From positions 186,001-250,000 of the forward strand of contig NZ_JAGPXE010000012.1 of NCBI RefSeq assembly GCF_018070075.1: a stretch of DNA of 64,000 bases, read 5' to 3'. The notes under the pieces were generated by a model. The model was given only the letters and a program-made list of their open reading frames with translations, had not been told where the DNA came from and made no database searches. Below are positions 8,207 to 16,452 of the stretch, piece by piece (the first letter of the stretch is position 1; each line of letters begins with the position of its first letter). Source of the DNA: Saccharopolyspora endophytica. GTDB lineage: Bacteria; Actinomycetota; Actinomycetes; Mycobacteriales; Pseudonocardiaceae. The position numbers and the translations under genes are program-made.

Positions 8207-9109
8207 ATGTCCACCAGCGTCGACGCGCTGCGCGGGGTCACCGCGATCACCGTGACCCCGTTCGACGGCACGGGCGCACCCGACTGGTCCGGCTACGAGG
8301 CGATCGTGGCGCGGATGGGTGCGGCCGGGGTCCACGTGATCACGCCCAACGGCAACACCAGCGAGTTCTACGCGCTGTCCCGCCAGGAGTGGCAGCGGGC
8401 CAACGAGGTCACCATCGCCGCCGCCGGCGACTCGGTGGTGATGCCCGGCATCGGCTACGACATCGCCACCGCCCAGGACATGGCGGTGGCGGTGCAGCAG
8501 CTCGGCGCGCCGCTGGCCATGCTGCACCAGCCGGTGCACCCGCACCAGTCGGTGGCCGGGTGGGCGGCCTACAACCGGCTGATCGCGCAGTCCGCGCCAG
8601 GACTCGGTTTCGTGCTCTACGTCAAGGATTCCCGCATCGGCGCCGACGCGCTGGGCTCCCTGTTCGACGCGTGCCCCAACGTGGTCGGCATCAAGTACGC
8701 GGTCGCCGACCCGCTGCGCTTCGGCGAGATCTGCGCCGCCCTCGGCCCCGACCGGGTGGCCTGGTCCTGCGGGCTCGCCGAGCGGTGGGCGCCGTCGTTC
8801 TGGCCGCTGGGCGCGGCCGGTTTCACCTCGGGTGGCGTCAACGTCGCACCGAGGCTCTCGCTGGACTACCTGTTGGCCCTGCGCAGCGGAGACCAGGCCG
8901 AGATCCGGAGGCTGTGGTCGCTGATCGCCCCGTTCGAGAAGATGCGGGCCGAGGACGCCACCGCCTGCAACGTGGCGGTGGTCAAGGAGGCCCTGTCCCA
9001 GCAGGGGCTGTGCGGCGCGGGGGTCCGGCCACCGGCCGGTGGCCTGTCCTCGCAGCAGCGCGAACAGGTCACCGGCATCCTGGCGTCCTGGTCGGAGGCC
9101 GGTTACTGA
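8207..9109 (+). CDS. DapA/NanA-family aldolase or dehydratase
   Basis: A 300-residue class I lyase of the dihydrodipicolinate synthase superfamily. The Schiff-base lysine lies in NVVGIKYAV near residue 163, and the catalytic tyrosine in GFVLYVKDS near residue 138. The usual GTTGE loop is replaced by NGNTSEF near residue 48, so true DapA activity is unlikely. With the dehydratase immediately upstream, the simplest role is cleavage or dehydration of the 2-keto-3-deoxy sugar acid, giving pyruvate plus an aldehyde, or an oxoglutarate semialdehyde. GCGAGG precedes the ATG at 8207. The gene overlaps the convergent secreted-protein gene by 7 bases. Confidence 0.85.
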   Translation: MSTSVDALRGVTAITVTPFDGTGAPDWSGYEAIVARMGAAGVHVITPNGNTSEFYALSRQEWQRANEVTIAAAGDSVVMPGIGYDIATAQDMAVAVQQLGAPLAMLHQPVHPHQSVAGWAAYNRLIAQSAPGLGFVLYVKDSRIGADALGSLFDACPNVVGIKYAVADPLRFGEICAALGPDRVAWSCGLAERWAPSFWPLGAAGFTSGGVNVAPRLSLDYLLALRSGDQAEIRRLWSLIAPFEKMRAEDATACNVAVVKEALSQQGLCGAGVRPPAGGLSSQQREQVTGILASWSEAGY

Positions 9110-9624
9110 CCGTCGATCCGGACGAACGCCTGGGCCGAGGAGGCCCAGCGGTAGTGCTCGGTGTGGCCCTGGCCGGTGTCGTAGTCGTTGATCCACACGG
9201 CGATGTCGTGGTGGAACACTTGGAACTCCTCCGGCACCTGGGTCCACACCGGCGGGCTGACAACGGTTCCCAGCGTGCGCGGCGCGGTGCCGCCCGGGTC
9301 CGTGGTCATGCCGATCAGCGCCCGGGAGTACTCGGCGTCCCGCGGCCCGCACTCGATCAGGATCAGGGCGTCCTCGACCCCTTCGCCGGTGACGTCGGCG
9401 TAGCCGATCGGCTTGTCCGGGGCGAAGCGGTAGACCCGGTCTCCGGCTTCACCGGCTCCGTCGGCGAACGAAACCACCTGGCTCGGACACGACCCCACCT
9501 GCGGGACCTCGAATTCGGCGTTGTGCCAGTCGACCTGCTGCACGTCAGCCGCAGCCGCACCGCTCCCGGCGATCAGCCCCGCGGCCACGAGCGCCCACGC
9601 GCTCGCCATGACCCGCTCGCGCAT
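9103..9624 (-). CDS. Small secreted protein of unknown function
   Basis: A 173-residue protein with a clear Sec signal peptide: basic MRERV, a hydrophobic stretch to residue 20, then AGSGAAAAD as likely cleavage region. The mature part has two cysteines (GSCPSQ and ECGPRD) that could form a disulfide, and the segment IGYADVTGEGVEDALILIEC, which resembles the calcium-binding FG-GAP/VCBS style D-x-[DT]-G-x-G motif. GGGGGA lies before the ATG at 9624, and the upstream frame has no signal-peptide logic. I do not recognise a named family. It is convergent with the lyase gene and probably not part of the catabolic regulon. Confidence 0.7.
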   Translation of the reverse strand: MRERVMASAWALVAAGLIAGSGAAAADVQQVDWHNAEFEVPQVGSCPSQVVSFADGAGEAGDRVYRFAPDKPIGYADVTGEGVEDALILIECGPRDAEYSRALIGMTTDPGGTAPRTLGTVVSPPVWTQVPEEFQVFHHDIAVWINDYDTGQGHTEHYRWASSAQAFVRIDGQ

Positions 9625-9760
9625 GACGTCCCCCTGTCTCGATCGCGTCGTAGTCCGCTGCCGAAGACACGGACTCCCAACGCGATCCAGTTGCCACCCC
9701 TCCCCGCATTCACCAGATCGGATGAAGGACGTTCCACCTCCGGCCCCGCGCGCCCTCGAC

Positions 9761-9825
9761 CGTTCGAATTTCGCGCGAAATTCGAACGCCGAAGTTCGGG
9801 CTCGAACTTCGCGCGAAATTCGAAT
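9761..9825. repeat. Cluster of overlapping palindromes around GAATTTC-GCGC-GAAATTC
   Basis: Positions 9761-9788 are a perfect 28-bp palindrome whose left half is CGTTCGAATTTCGC. A second hairpin, GAAGTTCG-GGCT-CGAACTTC (9791-9810), and an overlapping imperfect copy of the first (9802-9823) follow. Each folds into a stem with a 4-base loop. They lie between the secreted-protein promoter and the pyc 3' end. No coding capacity is seen. Confidence 0.75.
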
Positions 9826-9836
9826 GCCGTGAACGG

Positions 9837-9870
9837 AACGGGCCGCCTCCCGTGGGGGAAGCGGCCCGTT
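9837..9870 (-). terminator. Hairpin downstream of pyc
   Basis: AACGGGCCGC (9837-9846) pairs with GCGGCCCGTT (9861-9870), about 20 bases after the pyc stop on the minus strand. There is no long T-tract, so termination efficiency is uncertain. Confidence 0.55.
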
Positions 9871-9892
9871 GCGGGGGTCCGGCGTTGTGGGG

Positions 9893-12800
9893 TCAGCCGA
9901 GTTCGATGATGAGGTCTCCACCCTCGACCTGCTGCACCGCGCCGATGGCGAGGCGCTTGACCTGACCGCCCTGCGGGGCGGTGATGGCGGCCTCCATCTT
10001 CATCGCCTCGATCGTCGCGACCGTCTGGCCCGACTCGACGGCGTCACCTTCGGCGACCGCGAGGGTGACCACACCGGCGAACGGGGCGGGGACGTGGCCC
10101 GGGTTGGAGCGGTCGGCCTTCTCCGCGACCGGCAGGTCGCTGGCCACCGAGCGGTCGCGCACCTGGATGGGCCGCAGCTGCCCGTTGAGCACCGCCATCA
10201 CGGTGCGCATACCGCGCTCGTCGGGTTCGCTGATCGCCTCCAGCCCGATGAGCAACCGCACGCCGGGCTCCAGGTCCACCGAGTACTCCTCCCCCGGCTT
10301 GAGGCCGTAGAAGAAGTCCTTGCTGCGCAGCAGCGAGGTGTCGCCGTAGGCGTCGCGGTGGTCCTGGAACTCCTTGGTGGGCTTGGCGAACATCAACCGG
10401 TTGAGCGTGTTGCGCCGGTCGTTGACCAGCCCGTCGCGATCTTCGGTCGACAGTTCGGCGATCTTGCGGGTGGTGGTGCGGCCTTCCAGCGCGCGGGTCC
10501 GGAACGGCTCCGGCCAGCCGGCCGGCGGGTCCCCCAGTTCACCCTGCAGGAAGCCGATCACCGAGTCGGGGATGTCGAACTTGCGCGGCTCGGCCTCGAA
10601 GTCGGCCGGGTCGACGCCCGAACCCACCAGGTGCAGGGCGAGGTCGCCGACGACCTTGGAGGACGGGGTGACCTTGACCAGCCGGCCGAGGATCCGGTCG
10701 GCCGCGGCGTACATGGCCTCGATCTCCTCGAACTTGTCGCCGAGACCGAGCGCGACCGCCTGGGTGCGCAGGTTGGACAGCTGACCGCCGGGGATCTCGT
10801 GGGAGTACACGCGGCCGGTCGGCGAGGCCAGGCCCGCCTCGAAGGGCTGGTAGATCTTGCGCACCGACTCCCAGTAGGGCTCCAGGTCGCACACGGACTG
10901 CAGGTCCAGACCGGTGGTGCGCTCGGTGTAATCGGTCGCGGCGACCAGCGACGACAGCGCGGGCTGCGAGGTGGTTCCGGCCATCGACGCGGTCGCCGCG
11001 TCCACGGCGTCCACACCGGACTGGATGGCGGCCATGTAGGTGGCCAGCTGCCCGCCCGCGGTGTCGTGGGTGTGCAGGTGGACCGGGAGGCCGAACTCGT
11101 TGCGCAGCGCGGAGACCAGCGTCGCCGCCGCAGGCGCGCGCAGCAGTCCCGCCATGTCCTTGATGGCCAGCACGTGCGCGCCCGCCTCGACGATCTGCTC
11201 GGCGAGCCGCAGGTAGTAGTCCAGTGTGTACAGCTTCTCGTCCGGATTGGACAGATCAGCGGTGTAGCACAGCGCGACCTCGGCGACGGACTTGCCGGTG
11301 TTGCGCACGGCTTCGATGGCCGGGCGCATCTGCTCGACGTCGTTGAGCGCGTCGAAGATCCGGAAGATGTCGATGCCGGTGTCGGTGGCCTCCTGCACGA
11401 AGTGCTCGGTCACCTCCGTCGGGTACGGCGTGTAGCCGACGGTGTTGCGGCCGCGCAGCAGCATCTGCAGGCAGATGTTGGGGATGGCCTCGCGGAGCTT
11501 GGCCAACCGCTCCCACGGGTCCTCGGCGAGGAACCGCAGCGCGACGTCGTAGGTGGCGCCGCCCCAGCACTCCACCGACAGCAGGTCCGGCGTCATCCGC
11601 GCCACGTGCGGCGCGACGGCCAGCAGGTCCTTGCTGCGCACTCGGGTGGCCAGCAGCGACTGGTGGGCGTCGCGGAAGGTGGTGTCGGTGACGCCGACGT
11701 TGTTGGCCTCGCGCATCCAGCGCGCGAAGCCCTCCGGGCCGAGCTCGGTGAGCTTCTGCTTCGAGCCGGGCAGCGGGGTGGCCGTCAGGTCGACCTCGGG
11801 GAGCTTGAAGCTCGGGTCGGCCGCGCTCGGGCGCGCCCCGTTGGGCCGGTTGACGGTGACGTCGGCGAGGTAGTTGAGCAGCCGGGTGCCGCGGTCGGCG
11901 GAGTGCCGGGCGGTGAGCAGCTGCGGGCGCTGGTCGATGAACGAGGTGGTGACGCGGCCTTCGGCGAAGTCGTCGTCGTCGAGCACGGCCTGCAGGAACG
12001 GGATGTTCGTGGAGACACCGCGGATCCGGAACTCGGCGAGGGCGCGGCGGGCGCGACCCACGGCGGTCTGGAAGTCGCGGCCCCGGCAGGACAGCTTGAC
12101 CAGCATCGAGTCGAAGTGCGCGCTGATGCTGGTGCCGGCGAAGGCGGTGCCGCCGTCGAGGCGGATGCCCGCGCCGCCCGGCGAGCGGTAGGCGCTGATC
12201 ATGCCGGTGTCGGGCCGGAACCCGTTGGCCGGGTCCTCGGTGGTGATGCGGCACTGCAGGGCGGCGCCGCGCAGCTGGATCTTGTCCTGGGTCATGCCCA
12301 GGTCCTCCAGCGACTCGCCACCGGCGATGCGCAGCTGCGACTGGACCAGGTCGGCGTCGGTGACCTCTTCGGTGACCGTGTGCTCGACCTGGATGCGCGG
12401 GTTCATCTCGATGAAGACGTGGTTGCCGCGCTCGTCGACGAGGAACTCGACGGTTCCGGCGTTGACGTAGCCGATCTTGCGGGCGAAGGCGACCGCGTCG
12501 GCGCAGATCCGCTCCCGCAGCTGCGGGTCGAGGTTCGGTGCCGGGGCGATCTCGATGACCTTCTGGTGGCGCCGCTGCACCGAGCAGTCGCGCTCGAAGA
12601 GGTGCACGACGTTGCCGTGGCTGTCGGCGAGGATCTGGACCTCGATGTGCCGCGGGTTGACCACGGCCTGCTCCAAGAACACCGTCGGGTCGCCGAAGGC
12701 GGACTCGGCTTCGCGCATGGCGGCTTCGAGCGCCTCGCGCAGCCCGGAGGGGTCGTCGACGCGGCGCATGCCGCGACCGCCACCACCGGCGACGGCCTTG

Positions 12801-13270
12801 ACGAAGACCGGGAAGGTCATCTGCTCGGAGGCGGCCAGCAGTTCGTCGATGTCCCGGGACGGCGCCGAGGAGTCCAGCACCGGTACGCCGGCTTCGCGCG
12901 CGGCGGCCACGGCGGTGGCCTTGTTGCCGGTCATCTCCAGGATCTCCTGGCGCGGACCCACGAACGTGATGCCTGCTTCGTGGCACGCACCGGCCAGCTC
13001 GGGATTCTCGGAGAGGAAGCCGTAGCCCGGGTAGACCGCGTCGGCTCCCGCCTGGCGCGCGGCCTGGATGATCTCGTCGACGGACAGGTAGGCCCGGACC
13101 GGGTGGCCGGGTTCGCCGATCTCGTACGACTCATCGGCTTTCAGGCGGTGCAGCGAGTTGCGATCTTCGTGCGGGAAGACCGCGACGGTCCCCGCTCCCA
13201 GCTCGTAGGCGGCGCGAAAAGCGCGAATCGCGATCTCGCCGCGGTTGGCGACGAGCACCTTGCGGAACAT
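9893..13270 (-). CDS. pyc: Pyruvate carboxylase
   Basis: A 1125-residue single-chain pyruvate carboxylase, full length for the family. It makes oxaloacetate from pyruvate, bicarbonate and ATP. The order is an N-terminal biotin carboxylase domain starting MFRKVLVANRGEIAIRAFRA, with the glycine-rich ATP loop KAVAGGGGRGMR near residue 160; a carboxyltransferase domain beginning near residue 535 (TDTTFRDAHQSL) with its metal-binding HLHTHDTAGG; and a C-terminal biotinyl domain with the biotinylated lysine in IEAMKMEAAI near residue 1089. The ATG at 13270 follows GAGGGAG and matches family N-termini; upstream in-frame codons add unrelated residues. A possible -10 TAGTGT lies at 13311-13316 on the minus strand. 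Confidence 0.97.
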   Translation of the reverse strand: MFRKVLVANRGEIAIRAFRAAYELGAGTVAVFPHEDRNSLHRLKADESYEIGEPGHPVRAYLSVDEIIQAARQAGADAVYPGYGFLSENPELAGACHEAGITFVGPRQEILEMTGNKATAVAAAREAGVPVLDSSAPSRDIDELLAASEQMTFPVFVKAVAGGGGRGMRRVDDPSGLREALEAAMREAESAFGDPTVFLEQAVVNPRHIEVQILADSHGNVVHLFERDCSVQRRHQKVIEIAPAPNLDPQLRERICADAVAFARKIGYVNAGTVEFLVDERGNHVFIEMNPRIQVEHTVTEEVTDADLVQSQLRIAGGESLEDLGMTQDKIQLRGAALQCRITTEDPANGFRPDTGMISAYRSPGGAGIRLDGGTAFAGTSISAHFDSMLVKLSCRGRDFQTAVGRARRALAEFRIRGVSTNIPFLQAVLDDDDFAEGRVTTSFIDQRPQLLTARHSADRGTRLLNYLADVTVNRPNGARPSAADPSFKLPEVDLTATPLPGSKQKLTELGPEGFARWMREANNVGVTDTTFRDAHQSLLATRVRSKDLLAVAPHVARMTPDLLSVECWGGATYDVALRFLAEDPWERLAKLREAIPNICLQMLLRGRNTVGYTPYPTEVTEHFVQEATDTGIDIFRIFDALNDVEQMRPAIEAVRNTGKSVAEVALCYTADLSNPDEKLYTLDYYLRLAEQIVEAGAHVLAIKDMAGLLRAPAAATLVSALRNEFGLPVHLHTHDTAGGQLATYMAAIQSGVDAVDAATASMAGTTSQPALSSLVAATDYTERTTGLDLQSVCDLEPYWESVRKIYQPFEAGLASPTGRVYSHEIPGGQLSNLRTQAVALGLGDKFEEIEAMYAAADRILGRLVKVTPSSKVVGDLALHLVGSGVDPADFEAEPRKFDIPDSVIGFLQGELGDPPAGWPEPFRTRALEGRTTTRKIAELSTEDRDGLVNDRRNTLNRLMFAKPTKEFQDHRDAYGDTSLLRSKDFFYGLKPGEEYSVDLEPGVRLLIGLEAISEPDERGMRTVMAVLNGQLRPIQVRDRSVASDLPVAEKADRSNPGHVPAPFAGVVTLAVAEGDAVESGQTVATIEAMKMEAAITAPQGGQVKRLAIGAVQQVEGGDLIIELG

Positions 13271-13612
13271 GCCGGCTCCCTCGGATAACAGGCGTCGGTC
13301 GGTGTGAGTGACACTACCGCGAAAATTCCCCTCAACGGGAGAACCTGTCAGGTGACGAAGACCTCGGCACCCCTCATGACCAGCCCAAACGCGTGAAGTG
13401 CACAAGCTGTAGCGGAAAGAAAATCATGACTTCTTTCCTGTCGCAGAACTTTCGATCGTCTATTCGAAGCCTGGAGGTCACCTCGCGGCCATCCGGAGGA
13501 CAGCAATGGGCGGTTCTGACCCGAACCGCTCGGACGGCGTGTCGCATTTGCCCGGTCGGTTCAGAGCAAAACTGCCCAGCATCCGGGAAATTCACGTCCT
13601 ACCGGAAGACGA
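13271..13612. other. Non-coding gap between recG and pyc
   Basis: I see no supported gene in these 342 bases. The pyc-proximal end holds a possible minus-strand -10 hexamer TAGTGT (13311-13316). The rest shows no strong hairpin or coding pattern. The 13.4-13.55 kb part is visibly less GC-rich than its flanks. Confidence 0.5.
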
Positions 13613-15844
13613 TCACGACTTTTCGAGGTACTCCGCGCGCTCGTCGTCGACGACCTCGGCCACCATCCGGGCCAACCCCGGGTGCTCCCGCAACTCGGGA
13701 TCCGCGGCGACGAAGCGGTCCGCCTCCTCGCGCGCCTGCGCGATCACGTCCTCGTCGCGCAACAGCGACAGCATCTTCAAACCGGACTTGCGACCCGACT
13801 GCGCCGCGCCCAGGATGTCGCCCTCCCGGCGCAGCTCCAGGTCCAGCCGCGCCAGCTCGAAACCGTCGGTGGTGGAGGCGACCGCGTCCAGCCGCTCGCG
13901 CGTCGTGGTGCCGCCCATGGCCTCGGTGACCAGCAGGCACAGCCCCGGAGCGCTGCCCCGGCCGACCCGGCCGCGCAGCTGGTGCAGCTGCGACACGCCG
14001 AACCGGTCCGCATCCATGATCACCATGACGGTCGCGTTGGGAACGTTGACGCCGACCTCGATCACCGTGGTCGCCACCAGCACGTCCAGCTCACCCGCGG
14101 CGAAGGCGCGCATCACCGCTTCCTTGTCGTCGGCGGCCAGCCTGCCGTGCAGGATGCCCAGCCGCAGACCCGACAGCGGCCCGGCCGCCAGCTGCTCGGC
14201 GACGTCGATCACCGCGACCGGCGGGCGCCGCTGCTCACCACCGTCGTCCGGCGGCGGCTCCTCGCCGTCACCGTCATCCACAGTGGACTTCTTGGACTTC
14301 TTGCCCTTGCCCGAGCTCTCCTCGTCGTCACCGATGCGCGGGCACACCACGTAGACCTGGTGACCGGCGGCGACCTCCTCGTGGATGCGCGCCCACGCCC
14401 GGTCCAGCCACGCCGGCTTCTCGGCCACCGGCACCACGCTCGTGCTGATCGGGGAACGGCCCTGCGGGAGCTCGCGCAGGGCAGAGGTCTCCAGATCGCC
14501 GTAGACCGTCATCGCCACCGTGCGCGGGATCGGCGTCGCCGTCATCACCAGCACGTGGGGCGCGGTCTCCTCGCCCGCGCGGGCGCGCAGGGCGTCGCGC
14601 TGCTCGACGCCGAAGCGGTGCTGCTCGTCGACCACGACCAGCCCCAGATCGGCGAAGGACACCTTGTCCTGGATCAACGCGTGCGTGCCGACGACGATCC
14701 CCGCCTCGCCGGAGGCCGCCTCCAGCATCGCCTTGCGCCGCTGCGCGGTGTTGAGCGAACCGGTCAGCAGCGTCACCCGCGTCGCGTTCTCCGCCCCGCC
14801 CAGCTCCCCGGCCATGGCCAGGTCGCCGAGCAGTTCGCGCAGCGAACGCGCGTGCTGCGCGGCCAGGACCTCGGTGGGCGCCAGCATCGCCGCCTGCCGC
14901 CCGGCGTCGACCACCTGCAGCATCGCGCGCAGCGCGACCACCGTCTTGCCGCTGCCCACCTCGCCTTGGACCAGGCGGTTCATCGGGTGCTCGGTGCCGA
15001 GGTCGGTGGCGATCTGCTCGCCGATCTCCTGCTGGCCCCGGGTCAGCTCGAACGGCATCCGCTCGTCGAAGGCCACCCGCACCCCGTCGTCGCGGCGCTC
15101 GCACACCGGCGCCGGATGCGACTTGGTGTTGCTGCGCCGCTGCGCCAGCGTGAGCTGCACGGCCAGCGCCTCGTCCCACTTGAGCCGGTCCTGCGCCGCG
15201 GCGACCTCGCCGAAGTTCTGCGGCAGGTGGATCTTGCGCAGCGCTTCCTCCAGCACCGACATGCCCAGGCGCTCGCGCAGCTCCGTGGGCAGCGGGTCGT
15301 CGGTCCCGTCCCACACGTCCAGCACCTGCTTCACGCAGCGCGCGATCGACCACGACGGCAACCCCTGCGCCGACGGGTAGACCGGCAGCAGCGCGCTCGC
15401 GAACTCCTCGGCGACGGCCCCGACGTCGGTGGCCTCCGAGTCGAACAGCTGGTACTCGGGGTGCGCGAGCTGGAGCTGCTCGCGGAAGGCGGTGACCTTG
15501 CCCGCGAACATGCCGCGCTTGCCGGGGATCAGCTCCCGCTCGCGCCACGCCTGGTTGAAGAACGTGCACGACAGCGACCGGTGCCCGTCGGTGATGCGGG
15601 CCTCGACGATCGTGCCGCGGCGGGACTTCATGGTGCGCTTGGTGACCCGCTCGACCTTGGCCAGCACGGTCGCGTGCTCGCCGAGCTCCAGCCCGGCGAT
15701 CGCGGTCAGCTCCCCGCGCTCGGCGTAGCGGCGGGGGTAGTGCCGCAGCAGATCCCCGACGGTGACCAGGCCCAGCGCAGACTCGAGCGCCTTGCCGGTC
15801 TTGGCACCCAACAACCGGTCGAGCTTCGCGTCCAATGTGGTCAC
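13613..15844 (-). CDS. recG: ATP-dependent DNA helicase RecG
   Basis: A 743-residue RecG that unwinds branched replication and recombination intermediates. The N-terminal wedge/OB domain spans roughly residues 40-230. The superfamily 2 core follows, with Walker A VQGEVGSGKTVVALR, the DEQH box in VVVDEQHRFGVEQR, MTATPIPRT and QLHQLRGRVGRGS. The start is GTG at 15844 with GGAGGA 7 bases upstream. An unusual feature is a 35-40 residue acidic and lysine-rich stretch (EESSGKGKKSKKS... onward) between VVCPRIGDD and the next helicase motif, near residues 500-540, which looks like a disordered insertion. It lies upstream of pyc on the same strand, as in mycobacteria. Confidence 0.96.
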   Translation of the reverse strand: MTTLDAKLDRLLGAKTGKALESALGLVTVGDLLRHYPRRYAERGELTAIAGLELGEHATVLAKVERVTKRTMKSRRGTIVEARITDGHRSLSCTFFNQAWRERELIPGKRGMFAGKVTAFREQLQLAHPEYQLFDSEATDVGAVAEEFASALLPVYPSAQGLPSWSIARCVKQVLDVWDGTDDPLPTELRERLGMSVLEEALRKIHLPQNFGEVAAAQDRLKWDEALAVQLTLAQRRSNTKSHPAPVCERRDDGVRVAFDERMPFELTRGQQEIGEQIATDLGTEHPMNRLVQGEVGSGKTVVALRAMLQVVDAGRQAAMLAPTEVLAAQHARSLRELLGDLAMAGELGGAENATRVTLLTGSLNTAQRRKAMLEAASGEAGIVVGTHALIQDKVSFADLGLVVVDEQHRFGVEQRDALRARAGEETAPHVLVMTATPIPRTVAMTVYGDLETSALRELPQGRSPISTSVVPVAEKPAWLDRAWARIHEEVAAGHQVYVVCPRIGDDEESSGKGKKSKKSTVDDGDGEEPPPDDGGEQRRPPVAVIDVAEQLAAGPLSGLRLGILHGRLAADDKEAVMRAFAAGELDVLVATTVIEVGVNVPNATVMVIMDADRFGVSQLHQLRGRVGRGSAPGLCLLVTEAMGGTTTRERLDAVASTTDGFELARLDLELRREGDILGAAQSGRKSGLKMLSLLRDEDVIAQAREEADRFVAADPELREHPGLARMVAEVVDDERAEYLEKS

Positions 15845-15883
15845 TGCAAGTCCTCCGCCTGCGTACTCGGATGGCACCGCAAG

Positions 15884-16342
15884 CTACTCGGCGGCACCGA
15901 CGGTTTCCCGGCCGCCGACCCGCCAGCCGGCCCACGCCACCGGCAGCGCGCCGAGCAGCAGCCAGCCCTCACCGGACAGTTCGGTGGCGTCGCGGAAGTC
16001 CGGCGCGTCCAGGTTGGCGATCGTGGTCAGCACGACGGTCCCCAGCATCACCCAGCCGAACACCGCCATCACGGCCGCGGCCAGCGCGGTGGCGCGCTCG
16101 CGCAGCACCCCGCGCAGCACCAGCGCGCTCCACACCGCGGCGACCACCAGCCACCACACCAGCTTGCCGACCAGGAAGTCGCGCAGCGAGCTCGAACTCT
16201 CGGGTGATCCGGTGGAGGTCCACTCCACGGCGATGGGCTCGGGCAGCCGCGCGCCCACCAGCAGCGGCACGGCGACCATCAGCACGGCCACGGACAGCGT
16301 CCAGCCGGCGATCAACCACACGTACCGGCTCCGGATGCGCAC
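15884..16342 (-). CDS. DUF1648-type membrane protein (short)
   Basis: A 152-residue membrane protein with four predicted helices. It contains a DUF1648-like stretch LPEPIAVEWTSTGSPES after helix 1, the extracytoplasmic segment typical of this family and of SdpI-like proteins. The start is GTG at 16342 with GGGAGA upstream. It follows a longer DUF1648-type protein and a small GntR regulator on the same strand, with a gap of about 110 bases. Its biochemical role is unknown; co-occurrence with YtrA-type regulators suggests an envelope-stress or antimicrobial-response role, which is inference. Confidence 0.75.
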   Translation of the reverse strand: MRIRSRYVWLIAGWTLSVAVLMVAVPLLVGARLPEPIAVEWTSTGSPESSSSLRDFLVGKLVWWLVVAAVWSALVLRGVLRERATALAAAVMAVFGWVMLGTVVLTTIANLDAPDFRDATELSGEGWLLLGALPVAWAGWRVGGRETVGAAE

Positions 16343-16452
16343 TGCTGTCTCCCGCGTCACTTGATGACTCGGTTCGAGGTTAGCGGCACCACCGGTGATC
16401 ACCGCCGACCACCCGGGACGACGCGCGGGCGTGACGGGGAGGTCGGGCGTGC

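Noticed and set aside
9869..13288. A 1139-codon open frame antisense to pyc
   Set aside because: It lies opposite a full-length pyruvate carboxylase. It is a high-GC shadow frame rich in Arg, Gly and His with no family motif.
13506..13600. Possible small gene in the recG-pyc gap
   Set aside because: Open frames there continue antisense into recG and show no conserved motif or start signal.
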